The position numbers and the translations under genes were made by a program. Under the pieces are notes generated by a model. It searched no databases and was not told where the DNA came from. It was given only the letters and a program-made list of their open reading frames with translations. A DNA stretch of 64,000 nucleotides from assembly GCF_021462225.1 (NCBI RefSeq), contig NC_061806.1, positions 4,459,234-4,523,233 on the forward strand. The letters run 5' to 3'. Every line of letters starts with the position of its first letter. Position 1 is the stretch's first letter. Origin of the DNA: Girardinichthys multiradiatus (taxonomy: Eukaryota; Chordata; Actinopteri; Cyprinodontiformes; Goodeidae). Shown piece by piece: positions 1 to 12,220 of this stretch.

Positions 1-3000
1 CCAATGCTGACATAGATTCTAAAAGTAAAGATCAGGGTTAGATTGGTACTCTCATGACAAGAAGTCCAAGTTGATGGATTCTACAAGAATTTACTGGGGT
101 TAAAACTATTTACCAAGGTAGAAATTATCCCAGAATAAAGGCTTTTTATTTACCAGGAACATTTGGATAGAGTTATATGAAGGGAAAGTGTTAAGAATTT
201 CAATTTAGCTGAAATTCTTCCAATATTAAAATTCAAGTCATCCCAGTATAAACTTATCTATTTTAAATTATTGATGTCGCTGCTATTTAAGCATTTTAAA
301 CAATTCATTGTTTTAGAAACAACCACAGCTACACTGGTTAATTTATAGATTTTAACAAACAATACAATCCTGCTGCATGTGCTTCTTGGTTCTAATAGAT
401 ACATCTCTGGGGTTTATTAAAGGTCTGTGAAAATCACAAATTTTCTCTGACTGAAGTGACTCTTTAACAGCTGGGGCTTATGTGGAGCAGCTGTGGCAGA
501 ATGAAAGCAGGGAAGCTGAGGGAAGGAGACTAATTAACACAAAGGGAGCTGAACTAAGACTCAAATTGATTTACAAACCAAAAAGGAAAAGGCCTGAAAC
601 TAACATAAGAAAATAAACAAAAATGCAAAAATAAATTAAAGAATACAAGAAATAATAACCATCTCCAAGTAAAGAAGGACATGGAGATGGTTGGTGTAAC
701 AGCTGAATAGGGTGAGATGGAGGCAGGTGATTCGCTGTGGCCATCTCTTCTTTATGCAAAACAAAATATTTAATGTAAACATGATGTCTAAAAAACCAGC
801 AGAATCATAATACTGACAAGTTCCTGTTATTTTTAACTGGACAATAAAAGGAGACCCAAAATACTTTACGTGCCGGCGTCAGCTTGAACATTATGCCTGT
901 TAGTCATTCCACTAGTATTTAAAGTTTTCGGCGCACCAGTACTGTAACTAGGAATACTTCAGGAAATCTCTTATTTTAATTTTAATTTGAAGTTATAATG
1001 AAATCATTTAAATGTGATTAAAACTACAATAAACTGTAGTGACATTCTGCTGGTTAATAACACATAAACAGGAGCCTGTGGAAGCAGTTCTTCATCCCAC
1101 CATAGGGTTTGGGCCAGTGAAAGTGGAGATTCTCTAACACTAATCGACTGGAGGAGGCTGCCTCTGCTGATCCGGTGGTACAATAATCGCTCATGGCTGC
1201 ACCTGGATCAGTGTTCAGGCAGCAGCTTGGAGGGCACTGTCAGCATCGCACTAATTCAATGATGAATTGAGGCAATTGTGTATTTTATGGCAGCTGAAAT
1301 GAGCAGGAAAGAAGCGCAGAGAGGAACAAACCACTCATAAACAAGCCTTCAGTGACAGATCAGCCAATTCATGGAAATGTAGGAACACCATTACCTCCGC
1401 TTGTAAAACCACTGGTGACCTTTAAATATGTGCCGAGCTGAAGATATGGGCTCTGGCTCTGCAAGATTATTATAGATTCCTCTGCGTGCTTTATATGAGT
1501 CGCTTTATCTGCAGAGCTGGAAATGCTCTGCCCCTCAGAAGCAGTTTCAAGTAGCAGTTAGTGAGAACACTGCACCCAACCTTCTGAACAAAGTGGGGCA
1601 AGCACCATCCATGTCGGCACTCTTACAAATCCTTTCTTTAAACCTTATCAGAATATATAACTGCCAGGCTGATGGTACTGGGCCAAAAAAGGAAGTTCTA
1701 AGAAAAATGAACAGTCTATATGTATACGGCTGTTAACCACTGAAAGGATTTGTGTTCCTAAACAACAACGATTTGACAGCTGCTGCTATTAAAACACTTG
1801 CTGTGCAGATACTCAGAAGCTCATTAGCTACAGCACGCTGCATACCCTCAACCAAAGCAAAGTGCAGCATTCAGCACTGGTCAATACTGTGTTTGTCTCC
1901 TTAATGATCTCAGACTGCTTTAAGATCTTCCTAAGTTATTACTGATCAGCCAACTCCTATGATGTGCTCTAAAAGCACATGAACCTGTTTTAGACCTGCA
2001 TGCAACAAGCATGCAGTCAGACCTGGTGGTGTGCAGAAAGCCACTATGTGAGATGATTGTAGCAACATGATCTCACAATGAAAATGTAACATTTTTTAAG
2101 CAGGGGAAGAAATCCATTGAAGAAATAATAGTATTTAAAAACAAAATTCCTGGTGTTAGACGAGTAAACACTGCATACTCAAAAGTATCTGGAAAAAGTC
2201 ACTTTAATCTTTATCTTATATAAGTTAATCACTTCAGGGAGCCATGGAAATGCCTCAGTCAGGAGTAACATAACAGAAAGAAGTCAACATTATTTCCCTC
2301 TGGTCAGGCAGGTAGCTTGCTGCGTAATTAAATCTGCCCAGTTTTCTTCACCAGCAGGAAGGCACAGGTCTGCTCTTCCTTTCCATGTTGTTATCCTCTG
2401 GATTTGTTTGAGTGTGCACAAACTGAAGTCTGTTACACTGCCTTTACACTGACTCACACTATGCTGTTGTCTACATAGTCTAAAAGTTCTGTTTGTGCCA
2501 TATAGCAAATAATGTGTTCAGAATGTGCTTAAGCCTTAAACTAGGAATCTAAGCCTTTATCTTAGTACTCTCATATACTAACAGTACTCATGACTCTGTG
2601 TCTGTTACTGCCTACCTGAGTCCAGATCTTACTACATTTTACTGGTGGCAAGCCCCTGTGGAGTGTTTGTTGCTGTAAAGCTCTACCTTAGTCTCATCTC
2701 ATCAAGCTAATGGTTGCAGTAAAAACTTCCCCTAGTAGAGTTTGGTAATCTCCACATACTTTGTGTGGTATATTTGTTAATGTACCACACAAAAGTTGTT
2801 TGCTGACATCAGTCTCAAACAACCTGTTAGACACCCAGTCTATAATAACTGATATGGAGACTTGATGACTTCAAGACGCCACTATTTACTGCAGTTTTCT
2901 AAAAGTTATGGAAATTTGTTGAACCTCTCTGACCATCGTGCTCACTGTTAATGGAGGCAAGATAAATATGGGTTCTCCTCCAGCCTTGTGGCCAGTGTCT

Positions 3001-4725
3001 ACGGCAAATGGATGAACACTTAACAGTCATAGGGCCCATGAAGATACCAGGCATATTTCCACTGATTCAACCTTGTCTTCACACTGTATAGATCTATATT
3101 TACAAAAAACACTTTTTCATTGCCCAACAAATCTGTTTATACATTTAAAGTATCTTTATTGAGACTGAAGTCATGTTTCTTGTTTGTGTGCACAAACTTG
3201 GTGAATAAGGCTGATTCTGACTTATTGGGAAATGGATTGAATTTATATAATGCATTTCAGGGTTTTCTCTCTGGCTTGAACCTTATTAGCCACTGTGGCT
3301 AATTTCACTTAGCCACTTACAAGGTTAACTGTCCACAATCTTATTTCAGTGTTGGTTAAAAAAGAAACTTCCATGGTTTAAACTGAACTCAAATGTAATT
3401 TATTAGAAGCTTAGACAAATAAGTTTAAGAATAAATTCTGCAGACCTAAATAAAGTCACTAATTAAATGTGCATGTCCCCTCAAATTCCTAATTTTTGTT
3501 TGATCATCTAAGAGTTTTTCCTCAATCTTTTAGGCACAAAACTACTTCCATAGTCCTGTTTCTTACTGACCAGCAGTGATCTCTAAAAGCGAGATGCTGC
3601 TTTGTTTAAAACAACTATTACACAGATCCCCATTCCCTGATGTCAAGGTCCAGTTTTTGTCAACTTAAGTACAAACACATAACCGTCATATTTATACCCC
3701 TAGGAAACAGAATTATGGATCACCAGTCAGAAGTTCCTAGAACCTCTGATCAACCTAAAAAGTTAATTTAGAAATGCTTCGGTTGCATTTCTTTCGAAGG
3801 ATTGTTAGAGGCACTAATAATTTTTCCAATATTTGTGTGCCATTTCCAGGTGCGAGCCATGCCTGTCTCTATCCGGCCGATAACTGAAACCTAATACCCC
3901 CACGCACTCAGTCGACACAGGTACACACAAAACAGGTCACATTTGCAATTACAGACTTTGTAGCTCTGTATCAGGCAGCACTCTTAACATTACTAAGTTA
4001 TCAACTTAGCAGCAGGTCAGTGGTAAACTGACAGCTCAACCACTCAGCCAACCAGCTGATGTCTCTATAATATTTACAACACAAATATAGTCCCTTTTCC
4101 AATGAATGTCCCTGGATTTAAATTCCTGGCATTTTATTTTAACCAGTTAAAAAGAATTCAGGGTAATTTATGTGCTTTCTGCTTCCACTGCTCTGAACAG
4201 TGGCAGACCATTTATTTAAAATTAACCTAATGATGTATTGTAAAGTTGTGAAGAAAAGTATAACACATTAAAGGCCCAACAGTAAAGCCGCAACTTTTTT
4301 CCCCCCAAACTTTCAAGAACGACAAAACAGACCATGGCAAACATCAAGCTGACAAAAAGAATAAGGAAGGGAATACAAAGAAAAATATGTAAAATAACTT
4401 AATAACACCATAAACATAAAATGCCAGAAGTTTCAAAACTTTCAAACAATTTAAAAATATAACAATGTTTAAAAGTTACACGTTTTTAATTAAATTTCAT
4501 TCTTGCTTTCTATTATTGAGAAAATAAAATGAGTTATATACAAAAGTCAGAAATTAACTGAGATTGGAGAACATAGATTTATGACTATTGAATCTGGACA
4601 GTAGAAGTAGTAGATGTGAACAGAAGTATAATGTGAAAGGCTGCCTCAAATATGTTTTGTATACGAGCAATACCAACATAAATTAACTTTTATTTACCTA
4701 CGAGCTTTACAAAAAGTACAATCTA
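1..4725. other. AT-rich DNA without recognisable genes
   Basis: No open frame here resembles a known protein, and I see no RNA gene or complete mobile element. Base composition is AT-rich with frequent stops in all frames. The stretch at about 1080-1560 is more balanced in composition and is listed separately. Confidence 0.5.
1080..1560. other. Candidate conserved non-coding element
   Basis: This stretch has mixed base composition and no coding potential or repeat signature. It contains several TAAT/ATTA homeodomain-like cores (for example around 1250-1275) and stands out from the AT-rich surroundings. Nothing in the sequence proves conservation; this is an impression from texture only. Confidence 0.15.
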
Positions 4726-5030
4726 CACTACCGGTCAAAGGTTTTAGATACACTTTCTCACTTAATGGGTCTCTTTATTTTCATGACTATTTTACATTGT
4801 AGATTCTCATCAAAGGCAACAAAACTGTGAATGAACACAGAATTATATATTAAACAATTTATGAAATAACTCTAAACATTTTTATATTTAATATTCTTCC
4901 AAATATCCACCCTTTACTATGATTACTGCTTTGCTCTCTTGCCGTTCTCTCCATGAGCTTTATGAGGTGGTCACCTGAAATGGTTCTCCAAAGAGTCTTG
5001 AAAGAACTTCCCAAACTATTGCTCACCCGC
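4726..5030 (-). mobile_element. Tc1-like transposon remnant
   Basis: A TA dinucleotide (4724-4725) is followed by CACTACCGGTCAAAG, the start of a common fish Tc1-type inverted terminal repeat. On the minus strand, about 4860-5025 encodes the C-terminal end of a Tc1 transposase: SSFKTLWRTISGDHLIKLME is readable, followed by a decayed tail. The catalytic core and the other terminal repeat are absent, so this is a dead 3' fragment. Where it ends on the right is uncertain. Confidence 0.6.
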
Positions 5031-5384
5031 CTGTCCAACCTCCAACACCACTCGGTCTGCTGAAGTGCTGCCACACAGAGGATCACACAAACAGAGATTC
5101 AGTACTGAGAACCTCCGTGCCACCTCTCCCGCCAAACTCTGTGACTGCCTCTGTGGGAGAACTTGCCTCCTCCAGCAAGCCTTCCTCCACCACCTACAGT
5201 AATCTAACCTCACTCTTGTCCTGCACAACCTACATAACCTTCATCCAAACAAACAATAACAGCTCACCTCTCTTCCCCAGATCCAGTCAGTGTTCTGTTT
5301 CAACCCGTCAAAACCTGTCAAACTGCTGTTCTGCCAGAATGATTGTTGCCCATACTCAGAATCGTTTAATTAGCAGTTTGACAG
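5031..5384. other. Unassigned stretch
   Basis: Non-repetitive-looking, C/A-rich sequence with an open frame on the plus strand (5117-5455, serine/threonine/asparagine-rich) that I do not recognise and do not regard as a gene. It lies between the Tc1 remnant and the outer retroviral LTR. Confidence 0.3.
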
Positions 5385-5628
5385 TGTTGGAAAATATTCA
5401 TGCTATGCTTATAGGATTGGTATGGGTATGCTTAAGTATGTTTAATAATGTGTGAAATAAAATGTATTGTGTAACTTACAGGCCTCCAAACAGGCTTATA
5501 TTAGTGTGTGTTGGACATCTGCCCAGTAACTGAAGATATTTTTATATGTAAGACTTACTTTTGCCCAGTGACAACAGATATTTTTATATTTCTACATATG
5601 TAAATAAAGGTCAAAAGTAGAAAAACGG
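5385..5628 (+). repeat. Outer ERV LTR, left part (U3)
   Basis: The outer long terminal repeat begins TGTTGGAAAA and is interrupted at 5628 by the inner provirus. It resumes at 13336 and ends ...CCAACA at 13642. TGTTGG and CCAACA are perfect 6-bp inverted termini, as expected of an LTR. Without the inner provirus and its duplicated ACGG, the LTR would be about 551 bp. This left part is AT-rich and belongs to U3. Confidence 0.65.
5625..5628. repeat. Target site duplication, left copy
   Basis: ACGG lies directly before the inner 5' LTR and recurs at 13332-13335 directly after the inner 3' LTR. A 4-bp duplication fits retroviral integration. Confidence 0.8.
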
Positions 5629-6046
5629 TGTGATGGAAATTCTTGCAGTAAGCATTTCACAGTGTATAACCTTTTTTACTCCTCAGAATATCTGTGTTAG
5701 AGGAAGAAGCTGTAAAAGCCATTATCAGAAGTCTGATGGTTCAGACCCATCTTTAGGACAATGTCAGGAAGGGCAGTTATGTCTGTTCCTAGATAAGCTT
5801 GTCACTGTTGAACTCAAGAAGGGTTGGGGTCATAGAACATGGACTCTTTGCAGTTGAGATAACACTGTCTTGTTCTGGTATAAATACTGTGTGTAAATGT
5901 TGATTGGGGCTCTGTTCAACTGACTTGCTTGGTGACAGAGTCATTCAAACGCTGAATGCCTTTGAATAAAACTTACAAGACAAAGTCCGGATTTTCTCTT
6001 GTTATGAGTCAACTTCTACCAACTTTGATAAGAAAATTCCACAACA
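5629..6046 (+). repeat. Inner ERV 5' LTR
   Basis: Starts TGTGATGG and ends CCACAACA (418 bp). It aligns along its whole length with 12921-13331. It contains a TATA box (TATAAATA, about 5879) and a polyadenylation signal (AATAAA, about 5965), giving U3-R-U5 order. Its U3 carries an open frame (5630-5857) that matches the end of the env-like frame in the 3' LTR. Confidence 0.85.
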
Positions 6047-6050
6047 ATTT

Positions 6051-6068
6051 TAGCGTCACGAACCGGAT
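6051..6068 (+). other. Probable degenerate primer binding site
   Basis: TAGCGTCACGAACCGGAT lies four bases after the 5' LTR, where a tRNA primer binding site belongs. A functional site would begin TGG; here it is TAG. I cannot assign the tRNA. Confidence 0.4.
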
Positions 6069-8331
6069 CTAACGTGCCAGAGGAGACCGCAGGACGGGGA
6101 CACGGACGCCTGGCCAGCCTGGAGACGTTGTTCTCAGTCCACTTCTATATTATGGGAGGGGAGTCCGGGTGCCCGCCTGCGTTTCTGGCCGATTGGATCC
6201 GAACAATTTGTCGTCAAATATATCTGGGTGAGAAGTTGCTCTGTATGATATAATGTATATTATTATTTTTTATTACACATTAACCATCATCTCCTAACTA
6301 ATTAATTAGGTTCCAGAGTTGCGAGAGGGAGGACATCAGCTGAGGGCCCAGTTACCCTGCAAAAGGAATGGCAGGGAGGTTCTCATTGGTAACAATAAGA
6401 TAAAGCAGAACACAGGGTTTTGCGGGTGGTTTTTAGCAATTTTCTACACCTCATAAAGGAGAAAAGCCAGTGGGCAGACGTGCCGCTGAACAGGTAAAAA
6501 AAAATGGTTCCGGAACCTTGAGGCATCAGGGGTGTCTCCTTCTTCATACTCTGATTTATAAAATAATGAAAGGAAAAAGTGGGGATGATTGTGTTAAATG
6601 TGCTTTAATTTGGAAGATAAGTTTGGTTTTTCACAGCGTGGAAGTTTGAGTGTAAATCCATTAAGGGGTTAAAGAGTTAAAACTTTCCTGAAGGAAGTTT
6701 CGTTTGTCTTAAATATTGCGATCAGTCGGAAAAGAAGGTAAAAGTGAAAAGGGACATTAGAGAGTCGAAAAGAAAGTTGTTTTAGAAAGGAGTATAGTTC
6801 ATGTTGTGGAAGGAAGTGACAGGCAGGTGGACAACTGACTGACTGACTGATAATATGTATTTGTGCAAAATCTGAACCTATACTAAACTTTTCTTCTGCC
6901 TCTCTCACACACAAATACACACATATATGGGATTTGAGTTCAACATCTGCGTTTTTGAGTCTGGATTTTAGAAACCTGCCCTTCTCCATGTCTACTCCAC
7001 CAGAGATGCTTCTCCAGCACGGCCTGAAAGAGAGAGATCTGCCTTCCTGCATGTTGAAAATCGCAGTGTGACTTTCTACAAGAAAAAAAAAACAAAACTC
7101 AGAAGAAGTCTGGACCCACTGAGATGGACAACGATCCATGCTGTTTGCAAGAGCCAGAAGAGCGATACACTGGATTTATATTGAAAGCATCTTATGCGGG
7201 CAGAAGAGAAACCGGAGCAAAGTTTCTTCTTTCTCCCTCCTGGAGAAGTTAAAGTGGACAAAGAATGATTCAATGTCTCACCAACAGACCTGGGAAGGGC
7301 CTGGTTGTTTTTTTGGACTGATAGAGGACTGTGTGCCTGACAGTCTGACTCTGGAGCGATTTAGAAACTGATGGGGGTAACGTACAAACACACACACATT
7401 TGCATAAATCTTTTCCTATTTTCTGCAATGAAGAACGCTTATTAACCGCTGCTCATGTGACACGCTTGCTTGACGTTGACAGATATAGCGGGTTAAAATA
7501 TTATTTAAGGGTTAGAAAAGTATCTTTAAAAGGGTGATAACTTAACTCATTTGATACTTTCCAGTTAATTCTTTTAGAGAAGCAAGTTCTCTTTTGTCGT
7601 GGAATATTCAGGGTCAATTATTATAGTTATTAAAAGTTATTAAAAGCAGAGGAAGTTACAACATCTCTAAAACTCAGCAGTAACCAAGTGTTTCTATGTT
7701 ATTCTCAGGACAGATCTCATGAAGGAGCATTTTTAAAACCCAGCGAATGCGTAAAACCTGATGGGTTTCTCCTTCAGGTATAATTTTCTGTTGTCAGATT
7801 TTGTATCCCATAAATCTAATGGGTAGAGACCTCATTAAAACAGGCTTAGTTCTACTGCAGATGGTCTTCATACAGTTTCTGACACAGTACTTACAGTTTG
7901 GTGCAGTTTTTGTCCGCAAGTGCTAACTGACGCTTATGGAAAGTACAAATTCATTGTTTTTCACAGCAGCTGCTGGGAAGAGGTTATATTAGGTTTTTTC
8001 TTCCCTCTTCTGATTCATGCAGCGTGTTGATTTACACTGTACCTTATATCAGATCCTGACAAAAAACTATGAAAGGCTTGGTTCTGCAGATTCTTTTTTC
8101 TCCCTTTGGAGAAGGAAAGGACACCTAATCAGTTCTGTGCTGCACAGAAATATTAAAACACTTGTTGTTTTCTAAGATATCACCAGCTAAAACTTTTAAA
8201 ACTTTTGAGAGTAATTGGTTTTGTTAAACACATTTTCCTTGATAAAACAAACCTTTAAAATGAGAATGAAAAATGGGGTTATTTAGAAAGATTGTGATTG
8301 GACAGTGGTACCACACAAAAATTAAACTAAT
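6069..8331 (+). other. Inner ERV leader and unassigned interior
   Basis: This follows the primer binding site and holds a possible splice donor (CAGGTAAAAA, about 6499). No frame resembles gag. A 156-codon frame on the minus strand (6669-7139) has no recognisable features and is not called. Confidence 0.35.
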
Positions 8332-9801
8332 CTCATGTTTCCTAAAAGACTCTGCATGAAAAGGCCTTCAGAACCGTGGAGTTATTTTCCACCACAGTAA
8401 CACGTTTTTTAAGCATGCTTTTTCTTTATTTTAAAACAGATCTGGTTTTTGTTTATTTTGTTTTTGGCTTTTTAGCATAATGTTTGTCTGAAGCTTCTTA
8501 TGAACTGGGTTAGAAGCAAATATGATCTGAGGTAAATTAGGAGCTGTGAACTAATAATTTTAAATCTGATTATTGTCCAAGCAGAAATAATATATTTAGC
8601 CAATCCTTCAATCTCTGCAGAAAGTTAACACCATTGTTCAATTCAGTAGTACTCAACTTGTGGTTCCTGGACTCCTGAAGCCCGTAAGCCATAGATTTTG
8701 GGTCCATAAAATTATAATATTTGATTAAAGGTAGACCGATTACTTATTAAAACAGATCTAAGTCAATGATGAGTTCCAGTCATTTGGTGGCTTTGAAATG
8801 CAATAATACTCAAAATTTCTACTCTGGGGAACACAGATTGGGGTTGAAGAGTTTAGTTTTGGAACCAAGGTTAGGATTTTTATAACGGAATCAAGACAAG
8901 TAAAATCCTTCATTTTAGGAAAAGAAAAGAAATAAAGTCCCTCTTAACAGTAAGAGGATGGTCGACTCAAATTCAAGTCTCCGTGTTTGATTTCTTAGGG
9001 TTTAAAGATTAAAGGAATACATATGAGTACAAAGGTACACAAGGTGATTTCAGATTACTAAGAGATAAAATATTGGAACATTTATCAGCATTTGGATTGT
9101 AAAAGAGGGGTTCTAGTAATAAGTTTTCCCCAACTCTCAAAATTTAAATAGTCAAATTAAAGAAAATGATGTTTGTTCTTTTTGAAACACTATGTGGGAA
9201 AAAGTCCAGTTTGGAGACAAGCTTCTTATCTTAATTTCTGATTAAGTCAAACACTGCAGTTTTTGTTTTGTTCGGGTATAACATAAAAATGTCAATGCTG
9301 ACTTTTCTAATTTCCCCTCGGGGATCAATAAAGTATCTTTGAATTTGAATTGAATTGAATTAAAATACTACTTTGCATTTAACCTGAAATTCTGCAATAC
9401 AGCTGCGATCAAATTGAGCCAAACAAAAAGAGAATTATAACAATAACTCTCAGGATTGTAGTTATTATTATAGAGTTACAATACAAAGAATTAGCAAAAG
9501 GTTTCAGCATCAGTAAATTTGGATTCATTTAAGAGAAAACTGTTGCTGTGCTTCTAAATACTTTGAGATTTTTTGGACTATGTGCACTCATTTTTAAAAA
9601 AAGGATCCTGAAGATTGTCATAACAAAATTGATCAATTATAGCATTAAAAGATATGGTTGAGAAAACATATTCTGAAAACAGATTGTTAAAAATTTCTTT
9701 GAATTCTTGAAGCTTCAAATTTGGCCATTTGTCTGTCTTTGATATTTTGTTTTTGTTTTGTTGGACTGAATGTTTGTTTATATGTTGCATGAAACAATAA
9801 T
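8332..9801 (+). repeat. Unclassified 1.4-kb repeat, copy A
   Basis: This non-coding AT-rich block aligns nearly end to end with 14394-15787 in the same orientation, starting CTCATGTTTCCTAAAAGACT. Copy A lies inside the inner provirus and copy B lies downstream of the outer LTR. Copy A has an extra LINE/SINE tail at about 9303-9361 that copy B lacks. I recognise no protein, terminal inverted repeat or LTR in it. Confidence 0.7.
9303..9361 (+). mobile_element. Short LINE/SINE 3' tail inside copy A
   Basis: Sequence ending ...GGGGATCAATAAAGTATC followed by GAATT-type short repeats is the typical 3' tail of a fish non-LTR element. Copy B shows the empty site at about 15345-15360, so this arrived after the two copies separated. 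Confidence 0.6.
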
Positions 9802-11189
9802 CTATGTTTAGAATAATGTTTCTAAATCCCAGATTGATTAAAACTTTGAGTTTTCAGGAGAGTTAAGAAGCAGCTTGTTTCTGAGGTAGGTGCATGTTAA
9901 CAGTTTTGCAGTTTAAGGTTCACTAAGATGGGTTTGAATGAAGAAACTGTGGGTCCGCCCGTAGGCTGCCAATCATAGGTTAGTTCTGCCTGACTCCGCC
10001 CACCTACCAGGTTGGTTCATGCCTTTGTTGTCATGGTAACGCTCAGCACCTCCCTTCCTGAGTTTTAACACTGTTTAAGAGACAATAGAATCAAAATGCT
10101 TGTAGTGATTGTTGCCTTAAAAACATGTTTTTTTTTTTGTTGTATAATGATTAAGGATGTAGCATGACTTTTAGATTTATGTGTTTTACTATTAAAAGGT
10201 TAATGAAATAGTTTAAACTAGTTTGAAGAATTAGATTTGCATGCAGAATCATTGGTGATTTATTAGATTGAAAGTTTCCCTGGTACCATTAAAACTAGCT
10301 GACAGTTCAAGATATGCAAGAGTAAGGAATATATTTTTGATAAAGAATCTGAGTCATGACTTTATACTTGGTGGGAATTATTTATTAAATTCAAATTTGT
10401 AGGGTTTATGCATCTAAATTACATTAGATGTCCATTAATCTAATACTCATCTTTGTATAAGACAAATCAGGATGATATGTGACTAATTTCTAAGTGAGAC
10501 ATTGATGAACTGAATAATTAAAGTTTGTGTTTTGTTGTTAATGGAACTGAATTGCAGTTAAAAACATCTGGATTTTCTTTATGTTGCTTTTGTTAAATTC
10601 ATAGTGACACATAGTTATGTCAGAATTCATTTATTTGGTTCTATGTAATGTGATCTTGGTTACTAAAACATTTTTGTTCAGACTTTTTGCTGGATTGTCG
10701 CATGGGTTGGACCCTGCGCCAGAAGAGGGGAATGTCAGAATAAAGTAACATGGGGTTCCAAAGGTTTTTGCACTCATGGGAAAAAGGGTAGCTCATACCT
10801 CCAGTGAGGACTTAGTGACAATGCGAGAGAGACGTTGTACTTTGTTTATATAAATGGTGCATAGCTCCCTAAGACCACATTATGAAAACCTCTCTGAAAT
10901 GATGGTGTTGATTCTTTTGTGAAATTTTATATCTCCACAGATTAGACCATTTTTTAAATTCTTTTTGGGTATTCTGAAACTATGAAATATTGACCTGTAA
11001 TCAGACCTTCCTCAAACATCATGTCACCCTTTTGATATTCAGAATATTTAGCTGATGGTCACTGCTAGAATACCAGGTGAAGTCAGAAGATCAATTCTTT
11101 TGATTTTGTTGGATGTTTTGATGAAGTTCATGTAGTTAAGCACTTAGGTTTGAGAATGGGACTTTGAATTGAAAATTAGCCAAGTGTTG
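9802..11189 (+). other. Unassigned interior of inner ERV
   Basis: No coding frame is recognised. A short GC-rich stretch with CCGCCC-type boxes lies at about 9950-10020. The position would correspond to pol in an intact provirus, but no reverse transcriptase motif is readable. Confidence 0.3.
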
Positions 11190-11531
11190 TGAAGGCCCTG
11201 CCTATTGTTCTCACTTATATGAGATTGAGACAAAGGACAGGCAAATCTCAGTCCTTTTGAAGTGCTGTGTGGCAGGTCTCCTAATTTGGACATGGGAATA
11301 TTGCCAGGATCTTTTTCTTCCACATCTTTGTGTGAAGATAGGATGTTGTTTTACTGTCAAAACCTGTCCACTGTGTTTTCTCAACTTTCACAGATGGTGA
11401 AGGCTGCATTACCAGAAACAGCCACTTCCACCCTCCAGTCCTTTATTCCTGGCGACTGGATTCTGCTCAGAGAATTTAGGAGAAAACACAGGAAGTCCAG
11501 GGCTGGAATGGCCCATATCAGATCCTACTAG
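11190..11531 (+). pseudogene. ERV integrase C-terminal remnant
   Basis: Two frames together resemble the end of a gammaretrovirus-like pol. One covers the stretch before the C-terminal domain (about 11190-11255) and ends at a frameshift near 11256. The other (11262-11531) contains GDWILLREFRRKH, the start of the small SH3-like DNA-binding domain of retroviral integrase. Integrase joins viral DNA to host DNA in the nucleus. The zinc-binding domain and the catalytic DDE core are not found upstream, and the frame stops shortly after GDW...RKH. It is clearly non-functional. Confidence 0.6.
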
Positions 11532-12220
11532 ACACCCAGGAAAGCTGCAGGAAAGCTCTAGCTCCTCCAGCTTCAACTGGCTTCCAGGACAAGTCATCTT
11601 TCAACTGGATCATCCACGGCTGAAAGGTGTGAAGACAGCGGATCACCACAAGACAAAGAACTGTAAGCTGATCACTGGCGAGTGATTGAAGAGGTGGTTG
11701 AAGAACACTGTTCTTACAAGGGCACAATAATCCCTTGGGCAGTGCAACGTTATTTCAGAATCTACTTAAGGCCATCGCATTGCCTGAAAGTTAGAAATCA
11801 TAAGGTCATTTGCCTCACTGCACACACACCACAGTGAGAGATTCTTTCCTCCCACTTTGACAGCGAAACTGACTCTGAGGAGGAAATCTCGGATGCTTTT
11901 ATCTAACTTTTATATTTATTGCTTGATATTTATTATTATGGTATTATTACAAATTTGAATGTGTTCATTTCCACCGTTGCTTAGTTGGACTATGGAAGCC
12001 TAACTTCCAGCAGGTTAGAGTTCCTGTTTCTAAATATATTTCTAGAGGAGCTTCCTACGACCGCCCACCTGTACCAGACTGGTGACAGGCAGCTTGAAGC
12101 CACTCAGGAGAGACAGCAGGATTTTTGTTTTTGTTTTTAAGTTGTTTATAATTTGTTTTCTTTGGGAAAAACTGTTTGCTTTCAGTACCAGAAGAAAGGA
12201 CATTCCACTTCAAGGTCACA

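Noticed and set aside
5117..5455. 112-codon plus-strand frame as a gene
   Set aside because: It crosses into the outer LTR and is low in complexity, without any recognisable motif.
6669..7139. 156-codon minus-strand frame
   Set aside because: It lies in the ERV leader, in antisense, with no recognisable domain or signal.
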